A DNA stretch of 64,000 nucleotides from Sphingobacterium sp. ML3W (GCF_000747525.1 NZ_CP009278.1:3038001-3102000), one strand, 5' to 3'. Shown: positions 42,366 to 51,867, counted from the first letter of the stretch. The notes: a model not told the origin generated them from the letters alone. Translations and numbers: made by a program.

Positions 42366-43331
42366 ATGATACAAATTCCATATCGACTATTAACACTTAC
42401 ATGCTTATTACTTATGCTATCCCTATATAGTAAGGGCAGCATAAATGATAGGCCTTTTCAGCAAATCGACAGTAAACTGCCTATTGCAGACCCTTATGTA
42501 TTGTTTCATGAAGGTAAATACTATGCGTATGGTACCCGAATCGATGGTTTTGAAGTATATATTTCTGAAGACCTAAAGCATTGGAAACGAAGCAAAAATC
42601 TAGCCCTCTCACCTCAAGACTCTTGGGGTACACGCTGGTTTTGGGCACCTGAAGTGTACTATGTAACCTCCAAAAAAAAGTTTTATATGTTCTATTCCGT
42701 TGATGAACATATATGTGTTGCTTCCTCCTCCAGCCCCGAGGGACCTTTTATTCAAGAAGAGAAAAAACCTATTATTGCCGAAAAGGGAATCGACACTTCT
42801 CTTTTTTTAGACGATGACGGGACTCCATATTTATTTTATGTCCGTTTTACAGATGGAAATGTAATTTGGATGGCGGAGATGACCAATGACTTACAAAGCA
42901 TAAAGAGCGAAACTCTTACGAAATGTATTAGCGTTAGTGAGCCATGGGAAAAAAAACAAGCTACAGTTGCAGAAGGTCCGTCTATCATAAAAAAAGGTAA
43001 CACGTACTACTTAATTTACTCCGCCAATCATTTTGAAAGCCAAGATTACGCCGTAGGCTATGCAACAGCAAGTTCTCCCAAAGGTCCTTGGAAAAAATAT
43101 AGTGGCAACCCTATCCTTAGACGAGACCATCCCTCAGCATCTGGACTAGTAGGTACAGGTCATGGAGCTCCATTTATAAGTGCTGACGGTGGCTATAAAT
43201 ATATCTACCATGCACATGCCAGCAACAGCAGTGTAGCGCCACGTACAGCTTTCATCAATGATATCGTGTTTTCATCTGATGGTATTATCAGCATCGTTGG
43301 AGAGCCTATCAGACCGGTGGTTGTGCGATAA
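42366..43331 (+). CDS. secreted GH43 glycosidase
   Basis: I chose the ATG at 42366 (321 residues) because it starts a good signal peptide (MIQIPYRLLTLTCLLLMLSLYSKG in two halves); an in-frame ATG at 42276 would add 30 residues that also look hydrophobic, so the start is uncertain. In the chosen numbering the triad is IADPYV (Asp42), GIDTSL (Asp143) and AEGPSI (Glu203). Other motifs are FWAPEVYY, YYLIYSANHF and GTGHGAPF. The last two resemble the 39892-40977 enzyme (YYMMYSANHF, GTGHNSV), so those two are paralogues. The three GH43 genes make a small set for arabinose- or xylose-containing glycans. Confidence 0.9.
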   Translation: MIQIPYRLLTLTCLLLMLSLYSKGSINDRPFQQIDSKLPIADPYVLFHEGKYYAYGTRIDGFEVYISEDLKHWKRSKNLALSPQDSWGTRWFWAPEVYYVTSKKKFYMFYSVDEHICVASSSSPEGPFIQEEKKPIIAEKGIDTSLFLDDDGTPYLFYVRFTDGNVIWMAEMTNDLQSIKSETLTKCISVSEPWEKKQATVAEGPSIIKKGNTYYLIYSANHFESQDYAVGYATASSPKGPWKKYSGNPILRRDHPSASGLVGTGHGAPFISADGGYKYIYHAHASNSSVAPRTAFINDIVFSSDGIISIVGEPIRPVVVR

Positions 43332-43378
43332 ACTATCTTATCAACAAGGTACTTTTAAGACTCCAACTTAACATTTAA

Positions 43379-43413
43379 ACATGCGGAGAATAAGTGTTTT
43401 ATTCCCCGCATGT
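43379..43413. terminator. terminator hairpin between convergent genes
   Basis: Arms 43379-43393 and 43399-43413 pair over 15 bp with one mismatch and a 5-nt loop, 48 bp after the GH43 stop and 110 bp before the stop of the convergent AAA+ gene. There is no strong T tract, so it may act in either direction or as a transcript-end stabiliser. Confidence 0.6.
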
Positions 43414-43522
43414 TGCGCAAATCATATTCGATTTATGAAATGCTCCTAACATCCTATCGCGGATGCTGTATGAAAGGTTTTGTGTCGAAATTGAGCAGTC
43501 CAATCACCTAATTATAAGTTTT

Positions 43523-44989
43523 TTAGAGATTGTTTCTTAGATATTCTTGAAACTTATCTTGAAACTGTAGACCACTGCCTACTCTATATTTGCTCAACTT
43601 GTTATTTAGCGTCAGCCCCCATAGTATGAATTCGGTCAGAAAATAACCATCTTCCGGTGTTGTTTGTGGCTGGTATTGCTGTATCAAACTGCGGATAGGT
43701 CTCACTTCGTCCAATACGCGCTCGTAATCTGCATCTGTAAGTTCATCGGACAACTCAATACCATCCGATTCTGAGAACCAACGAACAATGTCATCATACG
43801 GATAGCGTTCGGTTTCCTTTTCAAACTTCTCAATCTTGGGGAATAGGGTAAGAAACAGACTTTTAACAGCATCCTCAATCAACTGAAGCGCGACAGCAGC
43901 GGCTCCCTCCTGCTCTCCTTCATAAACAAGCTCAAGTTTACCAGTTATAGCGGGCACGATACCCATAAAATCGCTCAAGCGTACTGCCGTGGCTCTTGAT
44001 CCATTTTTGAGCATACGCAATTCAGCAGTGCTTAATAAATTTTGAAATGCTGTAATGCTCATACGTGCACTGACACCACTTTTTTCATCAACATATTCGC
44101 TATTGCGCGCTTCAAAACTGATCTGCTCAATCAATTCACGCGCCAATTCAGGAACGTATATGTGGTCCTTTTGTGCAGCTTCCAAGTTAGCTTCTTGTGC
44201 AGTAATGGTCTTCGCGATCTCAACTGATGCGGGGTAATGTGTCAATATCTGTGATCCTATCCGGTCCTTTAGGGGCGTAACGATACTTCCCCTGTTGGTG
44301 TAATCCTCCGGATTTGCGGTGAACACAAACTGTACATCTAACGGAAGGCGTAATTTAAATCCGCGAATCTGGATGTCTCCTTCTTGCAATATATTAAAAA
44401 GTGCTACCTGTATTCTGGCCTGAAGATCGGGCAGTTCATTAATAACAAATATCGAGCGGTTCGCTCGTGGAATCATGCCAAAATGAATCACGCGATCGTC
44501 CGCATAGCTCAATCTCAAATTTGCGGCTTTGATAGGATCGACATCACCAATCAAATCTGCTACAGTGACATCTGGCGTTGCTAGTTTCTCTGCAAAACGA
44601 TCACTTCTATGCAACCAATCTATCGGTGTTTCATCACCCTTTTCCTTTAAAAGTTCAACTGCATAGCGCGATATCGGGCTATAGGGATCATCATTAATCT
44701 CTGAGCCTTGTACCACGGGTATATATTCATCCAACAGATTAACCATAAGCCGCGCTAGGCGTGTCTTCGCTTGACCGCGGAGACCAAGGAAATTAATATT
44801 ATGTTTGGAGAGGATAGCTCTCTCAAGTTCTGGAATAACGGTATCCTCGTATCCATACACTCCGGTAAATACGGTTTCGCCGTTGCTTATCTTTGTAATC
44901 AGATTCTGACGCAGTTCTTCTTTTATGGTCTTAGGTTTGTAATCAGAAGTCTTCAGTGCGCCAAATGTTGTAATCTTCGTGTAATCCAT
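43523..44989 (-). CDS. MoxR/magnesium-chelatase-type AAA+ ATPase
   Basis: This 488-residue cytosolic AAA+ protein has Walker A GLRGQAKTRLAR (69-80), a Walker B-like strand RSIFVINELPDLQARIQ followed by ALFNILQEGDIQIRGF (the chelatase beta-hairpin region), sensor-1 FVFTANPEDYTNRGSIVTPL and sensor-2 ARMSIT. The downstream-acting partner with a VWA domain is encoded directly upstream (45055-46176), as in MoxR/VWA and BchI/BchD systems. These pairs act as chaperones inserting cofactors or remodelling proteins; the client is unknown. The acidic residue after Walker B is Asn-Glu-Leu rather than DEin, as is usual in this subgroup. Confidence 0.88.
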   Translation of the reverse strand: MDYTKITTFGALKTSDYKPKTIKEELRQNLITKISNGETVFTGVYGYEDTVIPELERAILSKHNINFLGLRGQAKTRLARLMVNLLDEYIPVVQGSEINDDPYSPISRYAVELLKEKGDETPIDWLHRSDRFAEKLATPDVTVADLIGDVDPIKAANLRLSYADDRVIHFGMIPRANRSIFVINELPDLQARIQVALFNILQEGDIQIRGFKLRLPLDVQFVFTANPEDYTNRGSIVTPLKDRIGSQILTHYPASVEIAKTITAQEANLEAAQKDHIYVPELARELIEQISFEARNSEYVDEKSGVSARMSITAFQNLLSTAELRMLKNGSRATAVRLSDFMGIVPAITGKLELVYEGEQEGAAAVALQLIEDAVKSLFLTLFPKIEKFEKETERYPYDDIVRWFSESDGIELSDELTDADYERVLDEVRPIRSLIQQYQPQTTPEDGYFLTEFILWGLTLNNKLSKYRVGSGLQFQDKFQEYLRNNL

Positions 44990-45054
44990 ATGTTCTTATA
45001 ATGAAGCGCAAATGCTGCGCAAGATGTATATCCTATTATCGTTCAATTAATTGT

Positions 45055-46176
45055 TTATCGTATTCTTTTTCTGCGATTCTCTTCGTAATCCTCAAAAATC
45101 ATTTCGCCGAGATTCCCTAACCCTGTATAGTATGCCTTGCCCTGATTTGACGCCGTAAATTCGTCGACAAACTGTTGCAGATAGGGGTCTGAAGCAATCA
45201 TAAAGGTTGTAATGGGTATGCCCAGCTTTCGGGCTTGTGCTGCCATGCTATAGCATTTACTGGTGATAAAAGGATCCAAACCCATAGAATTCCTATAATA
45301 AGTTCCATCCGGCATGTTTAAACAGCTCGGTTTTCCGTCGGTAATCATAAATATCTGCTTGTTCGCATGCCGCTTGCGTCGGAGTATTTCCATCGCTAAC
45401 TTCAAACCAGCGACAGTATTGGTATGAAATGGTCCCACTTGCAGATAGGGTAGATCTTTTATCGCGATAGGCCAAGCATCATTACCAAAGACGATAATGT
45501 CAAGTGAGTCTTTAGGATAACGTGTCAGGATGAGTTCTGATAAGGCCATGGCCACTTTTTTAGCAGGTGTGATCCGGTCTTCGCCGTATAGAATCATACT
45601 ATGGCTGATATCGATCATCAACACCGTACTCATCTGTGATTTGAACTGCGTATCTTCGACTACCAGATCATTTTCTGATAAGGCGAACTCCCCTATCCCA
45701 TGATTAATCTGTGCGTTTTTCAGGCTCTCGGTCAAGGCTATTTTCTCGAGACTATCTCCATATTGATAGCTTCTGAAATCGCCCATATTTTCGTCACTCC
45801 GTCCTTGGTAATTGGTTTTATGATTGCCTGATTTCCCTTTTCGCATCTTTCCAAAAATCTGATCTAACGCATGTTGTCGTAAAGCTTTTTCCAACTTTGA
45901 GGTAATATCTAGACTACCATTGCCACCTGGTTCCAATTTTTCTCTGATGTATCCCTTATTCTTCAGATCTGCAATGAAATCGTCTATAGTATACTCTGGA
46001 GTAGTCAGTTTGAACTCTTTGTCCAATTGCCGTAGCCAATCGATAGCTTCATCAAAATCACCTGAGGTGTGGGTAATCAGTTCTTTGAAAATATCAAATA
46101 ATTTATCAAAAGGCGTTTGAAACGGTTCGTCATATTGCTTAAAGAAAAAACCCTTATTTCGTTTAATGCTTTTCAT
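45055..46176 (-). CDS. VWA-domain protein, partner of the MoxR-type ATPase
   Basis: This 373-residue protein has a helical N-terminal part (1-150) and a C-terminal von Willebrand factor A domain. The MIDAS motif is MIDISHSM (Asp189, Ser191, Ser193), with further metal-site residues in TVAGLKLAM and FMITDGKPS. No signal peptide is present, so it works in the cytosol with the ATPase encoded 65 bp downstream. The Arg-rich tail (NRRKRIR) is a small oddity. Confidence 0.88.
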   Translation of the reverse strand: MKSIKRNKGFFFKQYDEPFQTPFDKLFDIFKELITHTSGDFDEAIDWLRQLDKEFKLTTPEYTIDDFIADLKNKGYIREKLEPGGNGSLDITSKLEKALRQHALDQIFGKMRKGKSGNHKTNYQGRSDENMGDFRSYQYGDSLEKIALTESLKNAQINHGIGEFALSENDLVVEDTQFKSQMSTVLMIDISHSMILYGEDRITPAKKVAMALSELILTRYPKDSLDIIVFGNDAWPIAIKDLPYLQVGPFHTNTVAGLKLAMEILRRKRHANKQIFMITDGKPSCLNMPDGTYYRNSMGLDPFITSKCYSMAAQARKLGIPITTFMIASDPYLQQFVDEFTASNQGKAYYTGLGNLGEMIFEDYEENRRKRIR

Positions 46177-46326
46177 GGATTGATTTTATTAGCATGAAGA
46201 AGCTATTCGCATCGTAAAATCGGAATAGCTTCGCAGGCTGAATTTACGAAATAATAATCCTTATAAAGAATCATATAGTCCTAAAAAATTTGAAGAAAGT
46301 CTTTTGCAGAAAGAGGTGTTTATTCG

Positions 46327-46452
46327 TGGTTTTTATTGTATGCAGCTTAGCATTTTCCATTTCTTCATTTGCTCAATCAAAAAGTCAGTTTGATGGTTAA
46401 GACTTAACAGGCTAACATATCGATGTTCAAGTTATGGATAAAAATACTACGT
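46327..46452 (+). pseudogene. broken partial copy of the start of the DUF1080 gene
   Basis: These ~125 bases align with about 47454-47579, the signal peptide and first codons of the DUF1080 gene. Shared blocks include GCAGCTTAGCATTTTCC, TGCTCAATCA, GACTTAACAGGCT and ACATATCGATGTTC against GCATATCGACGTTC. The copy has lost its start and carries frame changes and a TAA (46397-46399). It is a decayed tandem duplicate, about 1.1 kb upstream of the intact gene. Confidence 0.75.
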
Positions 46453-46518
46453 TTTCCTCTTTAGCTTAATTTTTATTAAATTGCTATTCTTTAGTTTTTA
46501 TTACATAATATACAACCA

Positions 46519-47133
46519 ATGTGGACATTTACGGTGAAAAATAAAATTAAGGCTGCGATGTTGTTTTTCTCCGTCCTTTGTTTGGTGATGTTGACCAATA
46601 TTCAGGAGCAACACTTGGTCAAAAGAATTAACGAATCGGTGACGTCTTTGTATTCGGATCGCTTGGTGGTGGCTGATTATATTAACAAGCTTTCAAATCG
46701 CATAGAGAAATTGCTTATCTTATTATCTGCAACTAATTATTCGTCGAAAGAAGTTAATTTGGAATTGGATAAAATCAATCAACTCAATACTCTTTATGAA
46801 AAAACAATCCTTACCGATAAAGAAAATGTCAATTTTAATGAATTTAAAATCTACATTCAACAAATAACACAAAATGTTAATACCACAGATCATGCTAAAG
46901 CTATCGAAATAAGCAAACAAGCACGTCAAACTCTGGAGACATTATCGTCGATTCAATTGGAGGAAGGAAAAGTAAAGTTAGACGAAGTAATCAGTATGAC
47001 GAGTACGAGTAGGTTAATGTCTTACATCGAAATCGTGATCCTAATCATTATTGCTATATTAATTCAAATTTTGGTGTTTTCCGCTAAAGTTGACATGGGT
47101 GCAAAAGTTCCAAAAGATCATAATCTAAACTAA
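46519..47133 (+). CDS. membrane protein with MCP-like four-helix-bundle sensor domain
   Basis: This 204-residue protein has an N-terminal membrane helix (about 12-27, AAMLFFSVLCLVMLTN), a periplasmic helical domain (about 28-165) and a second membrane helix (about 167-188, YIEIVILIIIAILIQILVF), ending in a short cytosolic tail. This is the layout of the 4HB_MCP sensor of chemoreceptors and of DUF-type stand-alone relatives in Bacteroidota, but without HAMP or signalling domains. It lies between the broken and intact DUF1080 sequences. The function is unknown. Confidence 0.75.
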   Translation: MWTFTVKNKIKAAMLFFSVLCLVMLTNIQEQHLVKRINESVTSLYSDRLVVADYINKLSNRIEKLLILLSATNYSSKEVNLELDKINQLNTLYEKTILTDKENVNFNEFKIYIQQITQNVNTTDHAKAIEISKQARQTLETLSSIQLEEGKVKLDEVISMTSTSRLMSYIEIVILIIIAILIQILVFSAKVDMGAKVPKDHNLN

Positions 47134-47394
47134 TTGAAGGGTGCAAATTCATATCCATAAAGAGACAATAGCTACTACTCCAGACTGCAGTTCTCACTTA
47201 TCTACAGCTTCAAAGACATAATTTGCGGTAGCGCGCAAATCAAAATCACGATGCGAAGCGGGTCTGAAATAGAACATAAACGTTACTTATAACAATCAAC
47301 GTTAAAAGATTATAAGCATTTTCAATCGTTTAGAGCACAAATGAATGTAAGTAAAAACTTATGTTCCTATTTTATTCCTATGAAAATTATTATG
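47134..47394. other. 260-bp intergenic region, no gene
   Basis: No coding-like frame is visible. The region ends with the promoter element of the DUF1080 gene. Nothing else is recognised. Confidence 0.4.
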
Positions 47395-47402
47395 TATGTT
47401 TG
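47395..47402 (+). promoter_or_regulatory. Bacteroidota -7 promoter element of the DUF1080 gene
   Basis: TATGTTTG is a perfect TAnnTTTG match, 33 bp before the ATG at 47436. The expected -33 TTG reads TTT/TTA, so the match is partial. Confidence 0.45.
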
Positions 47403-47435
47403 TTTTAACGATAATCATTCAAACCTAAACCAAAT

Positions 47436-48128
47436 ATGAACTTCTATTATTCAGCTCTTTGCTTTGTAAGCAGCTTAGCATTTTCCTTATCTTCATGTGC
47501 TCAATCAGAAAGCCTGTTCAATGGCAAAGACTTAACAGGCTGGCATATCGACGTTCCAGAAATGGACAAAAATACGACTGTAAAAAGTCCTTTTCTTGTC
47601 AGAGACGGGATGCTGGTTAGCATGGGAACACCAAATGGTCATATTATAACCGATAAATCGTATAAGAACTATAGCTTAGATGTTGAATATCGTTTTGCTG
47701 GAAAACCAGGAAATTGTGGCGTACTGGTGCATGCCTCTACCCCTCGCGCACTTTATGAAATGTTTCCAAAATCTATTGAAGTACAGATGATGCATGAAAA
47801 TGCGGGAGATTTTTGGTGTATTGTAGAGGATATTAAGGTGCCAAATATGGTTGAGCGCCGCGGTGAGCAAGCTGAATGGGGCATTACAGAAGGTAAAAAA
47901 CGAAGAGTTTTGAATCTTACCGATCATTCGGAGAAACCGCTTGGTGAATGGAACAGCATGAGAATTGAATGTTTAGACCGGGTTATAAAGGTTTGGGTAA
48001 ATGGCGACCTTGTAAATGAGGGATACGACTGTACAGCAAACAGTGGACAGATTGCCCTGCAGGCTGAAGGAGCTGAAGTTGAATTCCGTAAGGTTTTACT
48101 AACTCCAATAACTCATATTTCAAAATAA
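47436..48128 (+). CDS. DUF1080 (3-keto-disaccharide hydrolase-like) lipoprotein
   Basis: This 230-residue lipoprotein has lipobox LSLSSC (Cys21). The mature part is one concanavalin-like jelly-roll: ESLFNGKDLTGWHI, HIITDKSYKNYSLDVEYRF, CGVLVHAS, SIEVQMMHENAGDFWCI, GEWNSMRIECLDRVIKVWVNG, then GQIALQAEGAEVEFRKV. This is the DUF1080 family (PF06439), enzymes that cleave 3-keto-glycosides in a two-step oxidation/hydrolysis route. No 3-keto-forming dehydrogenase is nearby. A terminator hairpin follows at 48238-48263. Confidence 0.9.
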   Translation: MNFYYSALCFVSSLAFSLSSCAQSESLFNGKDLTGWHIDVPEMDKNTTVKSPFLVRDGMLVSMGTPNGHIITDKSYKNYSLDVEYRFAGKPGNCGVLVHASTPRALYEMFPKSIEVQMMHENAGDFWCIVEDIKVPNMVERRGEQAEWGITEGKKRRVLNLTDHSEKPLGEWNSMRIECLDRVIKVWVNGDLVNEGYDCTANSGQIALQAEGAEVEFRKVLLTPITHISK

Positions 48129-48237
48129 AAATATAATATGAACACATTATTTTTGAAATTTTAACGTGCTAATACACTCTTTAACAAAATAGTTAAATTC
48201 AATAGCAAAAAAGCTGCAAGAAAAGTGGAAAACCCGC

Positions 48238-48263
48238 AAAGCCATTCTGTCGAGAATGGCTTT
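48238..48263. terminator. terminator of the DUF1080 gene
   Basis: AAAGCCATTCT (48238-48248) pairs perfectly with AGAATGGCTTT (48253-48263) around a 4-nt loop, and an A/T-rich tail follows. Confidence 0.7.
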
Positions 48264-48427
48264 ATTATTTATATGTGATCAAAAAAATGAATAGTTATTG
48301 TTCATTCCTAATCGACCTCTTTTTGAATGACAATAAATCAACTATCCTTGTTTGCTAGTTAGAAATACAGCTTTTGACAGAATTACTCACAAAGAAGAGT
48401 TTCACTATTTCATAAAGAGAACAAGTA

Positions 48428-48538
48428 ATGTTACCAACTACAGAAGATCTTCATGAGTTAGATAAATTTGAATATTTTATTGAAAACAATTTGACGCAGA
48501 ATAAACTCAAAAACTGTTACATTTTTCGGGATATATAA
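48428..48538 (+). CDS. 36-codon open frame or relic, unknown
   Basis: From ATG 48428 the frame reads MLPTTEDLHELDKFEYFI then ENNLTQNKLKNCYIF and stops at TAA 48536-48538. The composition is protein-like, but there is no convincing ribosome-binding context and no recognised family. It may be the tail of a lost gene. The rest of 48264-48695 is empty as far as I can see. Confidence 0.2.
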   Translation: MLPTTEDLHELDKFEYFIENNLTQNKLKNCYIFRDI

Positions 48539-48695
48539 AAGAATTAAAAACTTTATCATAGTGACAAACAGACAACTAATTTTAAGCAACATAATTCGTA
48601 ACAATCTTATCACTTGGTAAAAAGGATTCTATGGAAATCTTAAAGTTTATTAAAAAAGCTTTAATTTGGTTATACCAAACATATCGTATAAGCCC

Positions 48696-51227
48696 ATGGA
48701 TAATAGAAGAGAATTTCTCCGAAAAGCAATTATGCTTTCGGGAGCTACTGGTTTAGTTAACGTCATGCCTATTGCTATACAAAAAGCAATGGCCATAGAT
48801 CCTGCTCCTGGTAGTACTTACCTCGACGCAGAACACATCGTGATACTAATGCAAGAGAATCGATCATTTGACCATGCCTTTGGCTCTCTATCAGGGGTAC
48901 GAGGTTTCAATGATCCAAGGGCTATTACACTTCCAAACAAAAATCCAGTTTGGTTCCAAACAGACGATGCTGGACACACTTACGCCCCCTTTCGACTAAA
49001 TATCAAAGAGAGCAAGAGTACCTGGACAGGAGATCTTCCGCACTCAAGAGCTAGTCAAGTCGATGCCTACAACTCAGGGAAATATGACAATTGGCTGCTA
49101 TCTAAAAAATCAAATAATCAAAAATATGCGGCAATGCCGCTAACTTTAGGTCATTATACCAGAGAAGACCTCCCATTTAATTATGCGATGGCGGATGCCT
49201 TCACAATCTGCGATCAGAACTTCTGCTCAGCCATGACTAGCACCACCCCTAATCGGTCCTACTTCTGGAGCGGACAGATTATGAGTACAATCGATGATTT
49301 ACCCAAAGCAAATATTCGCAATGACGATTATTCATATGGTAAACATAAATGGAAAACCTTTCCAGAGCTTTTAGAAAATAACGGCATCAGCTGGAGTTTT
49401 TATCAAAACGAGGTTAGTAGTGTAGGAGGTTTCCAAGGGGAAGAACGATCATGGCTGGGTAACTTCGGCTGTAACTTACTTGAGTTTTTTGCAGCTTACA
49501 ATGTTAAATTTCAAGATGGTAATATCGAGAGTTTACAGAAAAGAGTTGATACGCTTCCTGGCGAAATCAATAAACTACAAGAAGAAAGCCCTTCAAGTGA
49601 CGAACGAGCACTAAAAGTACAGGCTAGTATTCGCGACAAACAGAAAGCATTAGATATAGCTCGAGACGAGCTCTCAAAATGGAATAAAAATAATTTCGAA
49701 AAACTAAGCCCTTCACAAAAGAGTCTTTTCCACCGTGCATTCGTTACCAATACTAAAGACGGGGACTACCGTAGTTTGGACAAGCTTACCTATGAGGACG
49801 ATGGTGTTCAACGTGAGCTTGCCATTCCAAAAGGTGATCTATTACACCAATTCCGCACCGATGTCAATACCGGTAAGTTACCTACAGTTTCTTGGTTAGC
49901 TGGACCACAAAACTTTTCCGACCACCCTAGTGCTCCTTGGTATGGAGCATGGTATGTTTCAGAAATACTCGATATTCTTACAAAAAATCCAGAAATATGG
50001 AAAAAAACAATTTTCATCGTTACCTACGATGAAAATGACGGATATTATGACCATATCCCACCTTATTCAATTCCAGATCTTAATAAACCCGAAACCGGCA
50101 AAGTTTCAGCAGGTATAGAAACTGAATTAGAATTTGTTAGATTGGTCAACGAACTAAAACAAGGAATCCCAGAAAAGCAAGCTCGAGAAGCACCAATAGG
50201 ACTTGGTTTTCGGGTACCTATGCTGATTGCTTCACCATGGAGCAGAGGAGGTAAAGTCTGTTCACAAGTGTTCGACCATACCTCGACATTACAGTTCTTG
50301 GAAGATTTCGTTAATAAGAAATACAAAAAAAGTATACACTTCGAAAACATCAGCGAATGGCGTCGAACGATCTGTGGCGATTTAACGTCAGCATTCACAC
50401 CTTTCAACCCTAAGAAAGACCAAGTATCATTCATAGATCGCAATCAATTTATAGAAACCATCCATAACGCTAAATTTAAGAGTGATCCCGGAAATTTCAA
50501 AGCAATCAGCGAACAGCAAATTAGTGATGCACAAAATACTGGATCCTATAAATCCTTGATGTCACAACAAGAAGTGGGTAAACGTCCTTCAACTGCCCTC
50601 CCCTATCAATTACGCGCCGAAGGGCAGATCCTAGACAAAAACAAATTCCGTATATCCATGAAAGTAGACAACGAGATCTTCGGGAAAAACACTTCAGGAT
50701 CACCTTTTACAGTTTATGTACCTGGAAGCTATACTGACACAAATGCTAAAGAAGAAACCTGTCGCAATTGGGCATTTGCAGTAAAAGCAGGTGACCAAAT
50801 ACAATATGAATGGCCAATTAAGGCATTCGAAAATGGCCAATATGAATTACATCTCCATGGACCTAATGGATTCTTCAGAGAGTTTAAAGGCTCTGCACAG
50901 GATCCTAACATTCAAATTAATGCGGTACCCGAATTAAAACGAGTGACGAAAATTCCCACTGGAAATATAACCCTCACGGTAACAAATATAGGTTCCCATC
51001 CCATCACAATTTCAGTGGACGACCTGAGTTATAAAAAAGGATCCTTAGCCAAGAAAACCATCTCCCCAAATGCAAGCCAGCAAATGGTGATTGATTTACA
51101 AAACAGCTTTGGCTGGTATGATTTCGCCATTACAAGCCCAAATGACAAGGTTTATTTACAACGTTTTGCTGGCCACATTGAAACTGGTAAAGAAAGTTTC
51201 ACAGATCCTCTTATCAATCGATCATAA
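48696..51227 (+). CDS. Tat-exported phosphocholine-specific phospholipase C
   Basis: I chose the ATG at 48696 because it opens a twin-arginine signal (MDNRREFLRKAIMLSG); a longer frame starts with TTG at 48666. The ~843-residue protein belongs to the acid-phosphatase-like phospholipase C superfamily. EHIVILMQENRSFDH (metal site, His/Asp/Asn), MTSTTPNRSYFWSG, FIVTYDENDGYYDHI and PMLIASPWSRGGKV are diagnostic. Two beta domains (DUF756, about 650-840) complete the PlcC architecture (TIGR03396-like). A charged helical insertion (about 285-345) is present. It hydrolyses phosphatidylcholine or sphingomyelin to diacylglycerol/ceramide and phosphocholine in the periplasm or outside. Together with the GDPD and phosphatase of the 24-26 kb locus it fits phospholipid-derived phosphate use, though the genes are 23 kb apart. 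Confidence 0.92.
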   Translation: MDNRREFLRKAIMLSGATGLVNVMPIAIQKAMAIDPAPGSTYLDAEHIVILMQENRSFDHAFGSLSGVRGFNDPRAITLPNKNPVWFQTDDAGHTYAPFRLNIKESKSTWTGDLPHSRASQVDAYNSGKYDNWLLSKKSNNQKYAAMPLTLGHYTREDLPFNYAMADAFTICDQNFCSAMTSTTPNRSYFWSGQIMSTIDDLPKANIRNDDYSYGKHKWKTFPELLENNGISWSFYQNEVSSVGGFQGEERSWLGNFGCNLLEFFAAYNVKFQDGNIESLQKRVDTLPGEINKLQEESPSSDERALKVQASIRDKQKALDIARDELSKWNKNNFEKLSPSQKSLFHRAFVTNTKDGDYRSLDKLTYEDDGVQRELAIPKGDLLHQFRTDVNTGKLPTVSWLAGPQNFSDHPSAPWYGAWYVSEILDILTKNPEIWKKTIFIVTYDENDGYYDHIPPYSIPDLNKPETGKVSAGIETELEFVRLVNELKQGIPEKQAREAPIGLGFRVPMLIASPWSRGGKVCSQVFDHTSTLQFLEDFVNKKYKKSIHFENISEWRRTICGDLTSAFTPFNPKKDQVSFIDRNQFIETIHNAKFKSDPGNFKAISEQQISDAQNTGSYKSLMSQQEVGKRPSTALPYQLRAEGQILDKNKFRISMKVDNEIFGKNTSGSPFTVYVPGSYTDTNAKEETCRNWAFAVKAGDQIQYEWPIKAFENGQYELHLHGPNGFFREFKGSAQDPNIQINAVPELKRVTKIPTGNITLTVTNIGSHPITISVDDLSYKKGSLAKKTISPNASQQMVIDLQNSFGWYDFAITSPNDKVYLQRFAGHIETGKESFTDPLINRS

Positions 51228-51263
51228 AACCCCTATTCAATACTGATATAAAGCCACAATGAG

Positions 51264-51312
51264 TGCTGAAGTACCCCCAAAAAGTTAGACTTTTATTGGG
51301 GGCATTTCAGCA
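51264..51312. repeat. 20-bp-arm imperfect inverted repeat after the phospholipase gene
   Basis: Arms 51264-51283 and 51293-51312 pair at 18 of 20 positions (one G-T wobble) around a 9-nt loop, 36 bp after the phospholipase stop. The core CCCCCAAAAAGTTAGAC resembles the terminal repeats of IS3-family elements in Bacteroidota, from memory, but no transposase is present. It could be a terminator-like hairpin or an IS scar. Confidence 0.5.
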
Positions 51313-51867
51313 ACAATCCACACTCCTGAACACAATATGCAGTTATTCGGGAGCACTCCGACACCTCTTTTCTGATGGATCACCTATAGACCTACGTATT
51401 GAAGAAGGATTTGATTTTTTAAATGTTCGCTTAGACCCATCTGCTAACTTTTGAATAACATACCCATCCTCGATGATTAGAATAGATAAGTCTAAAACGC
51501 TATTCTTTCTATTTACGACTATAGAGGCTTCTCTTGCTATTTTACTTAATAATTGAGTTTGTTCTAATTCACCATAAAGAATGGGAAATTGAATCAGTTC
51601 TTGTGGAAAAAATTGAATTGAAATACAAAATAGGGAATTTGGAGTTAACAAACGATCCTGACTTAACACATTATTCGAAAGGTGTAAAAGTACTGGCATG
51701 GAACCGTGAAAAAATCTAAATATCGCATTGCAAATTGAAATCACGATACATGGTGAAGATAAATGATATTGCATATGATAATCCTAGTTCACCATTTACA
51801 ATGTCATTATAATGTCATGAAATTATATGCGATAATTTCATGATAAATTTTAATATATCTTCATTCT
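51313..51867. other. 550-bp gap with only degenerate coding traces
   Basis: The minus strand from about 51590 to 51343 reads ILYGELEQTQLLSKIAREA, then LIIEDGYVIQKLADGSKRTF, a plausible small-protein tail with no good start codon. The + strand near 51585-51719 reads KIGNLELTNDPDLTHYSKG then VKVLAWNREKI before a stop, also protein-like. Both look like fragments left by rearrangement. Neither family is recognised. Confidence 0.3.

Noticed and set aside
43523..46176. Magnesium chelatase subunits for chlorophyll or cobalamin synthesis
   Set aside because: No other tetrapyrrole genes are nearby, and the VWA partner lacks the BchD AAA domain; the MoxR-type reading is preferred.
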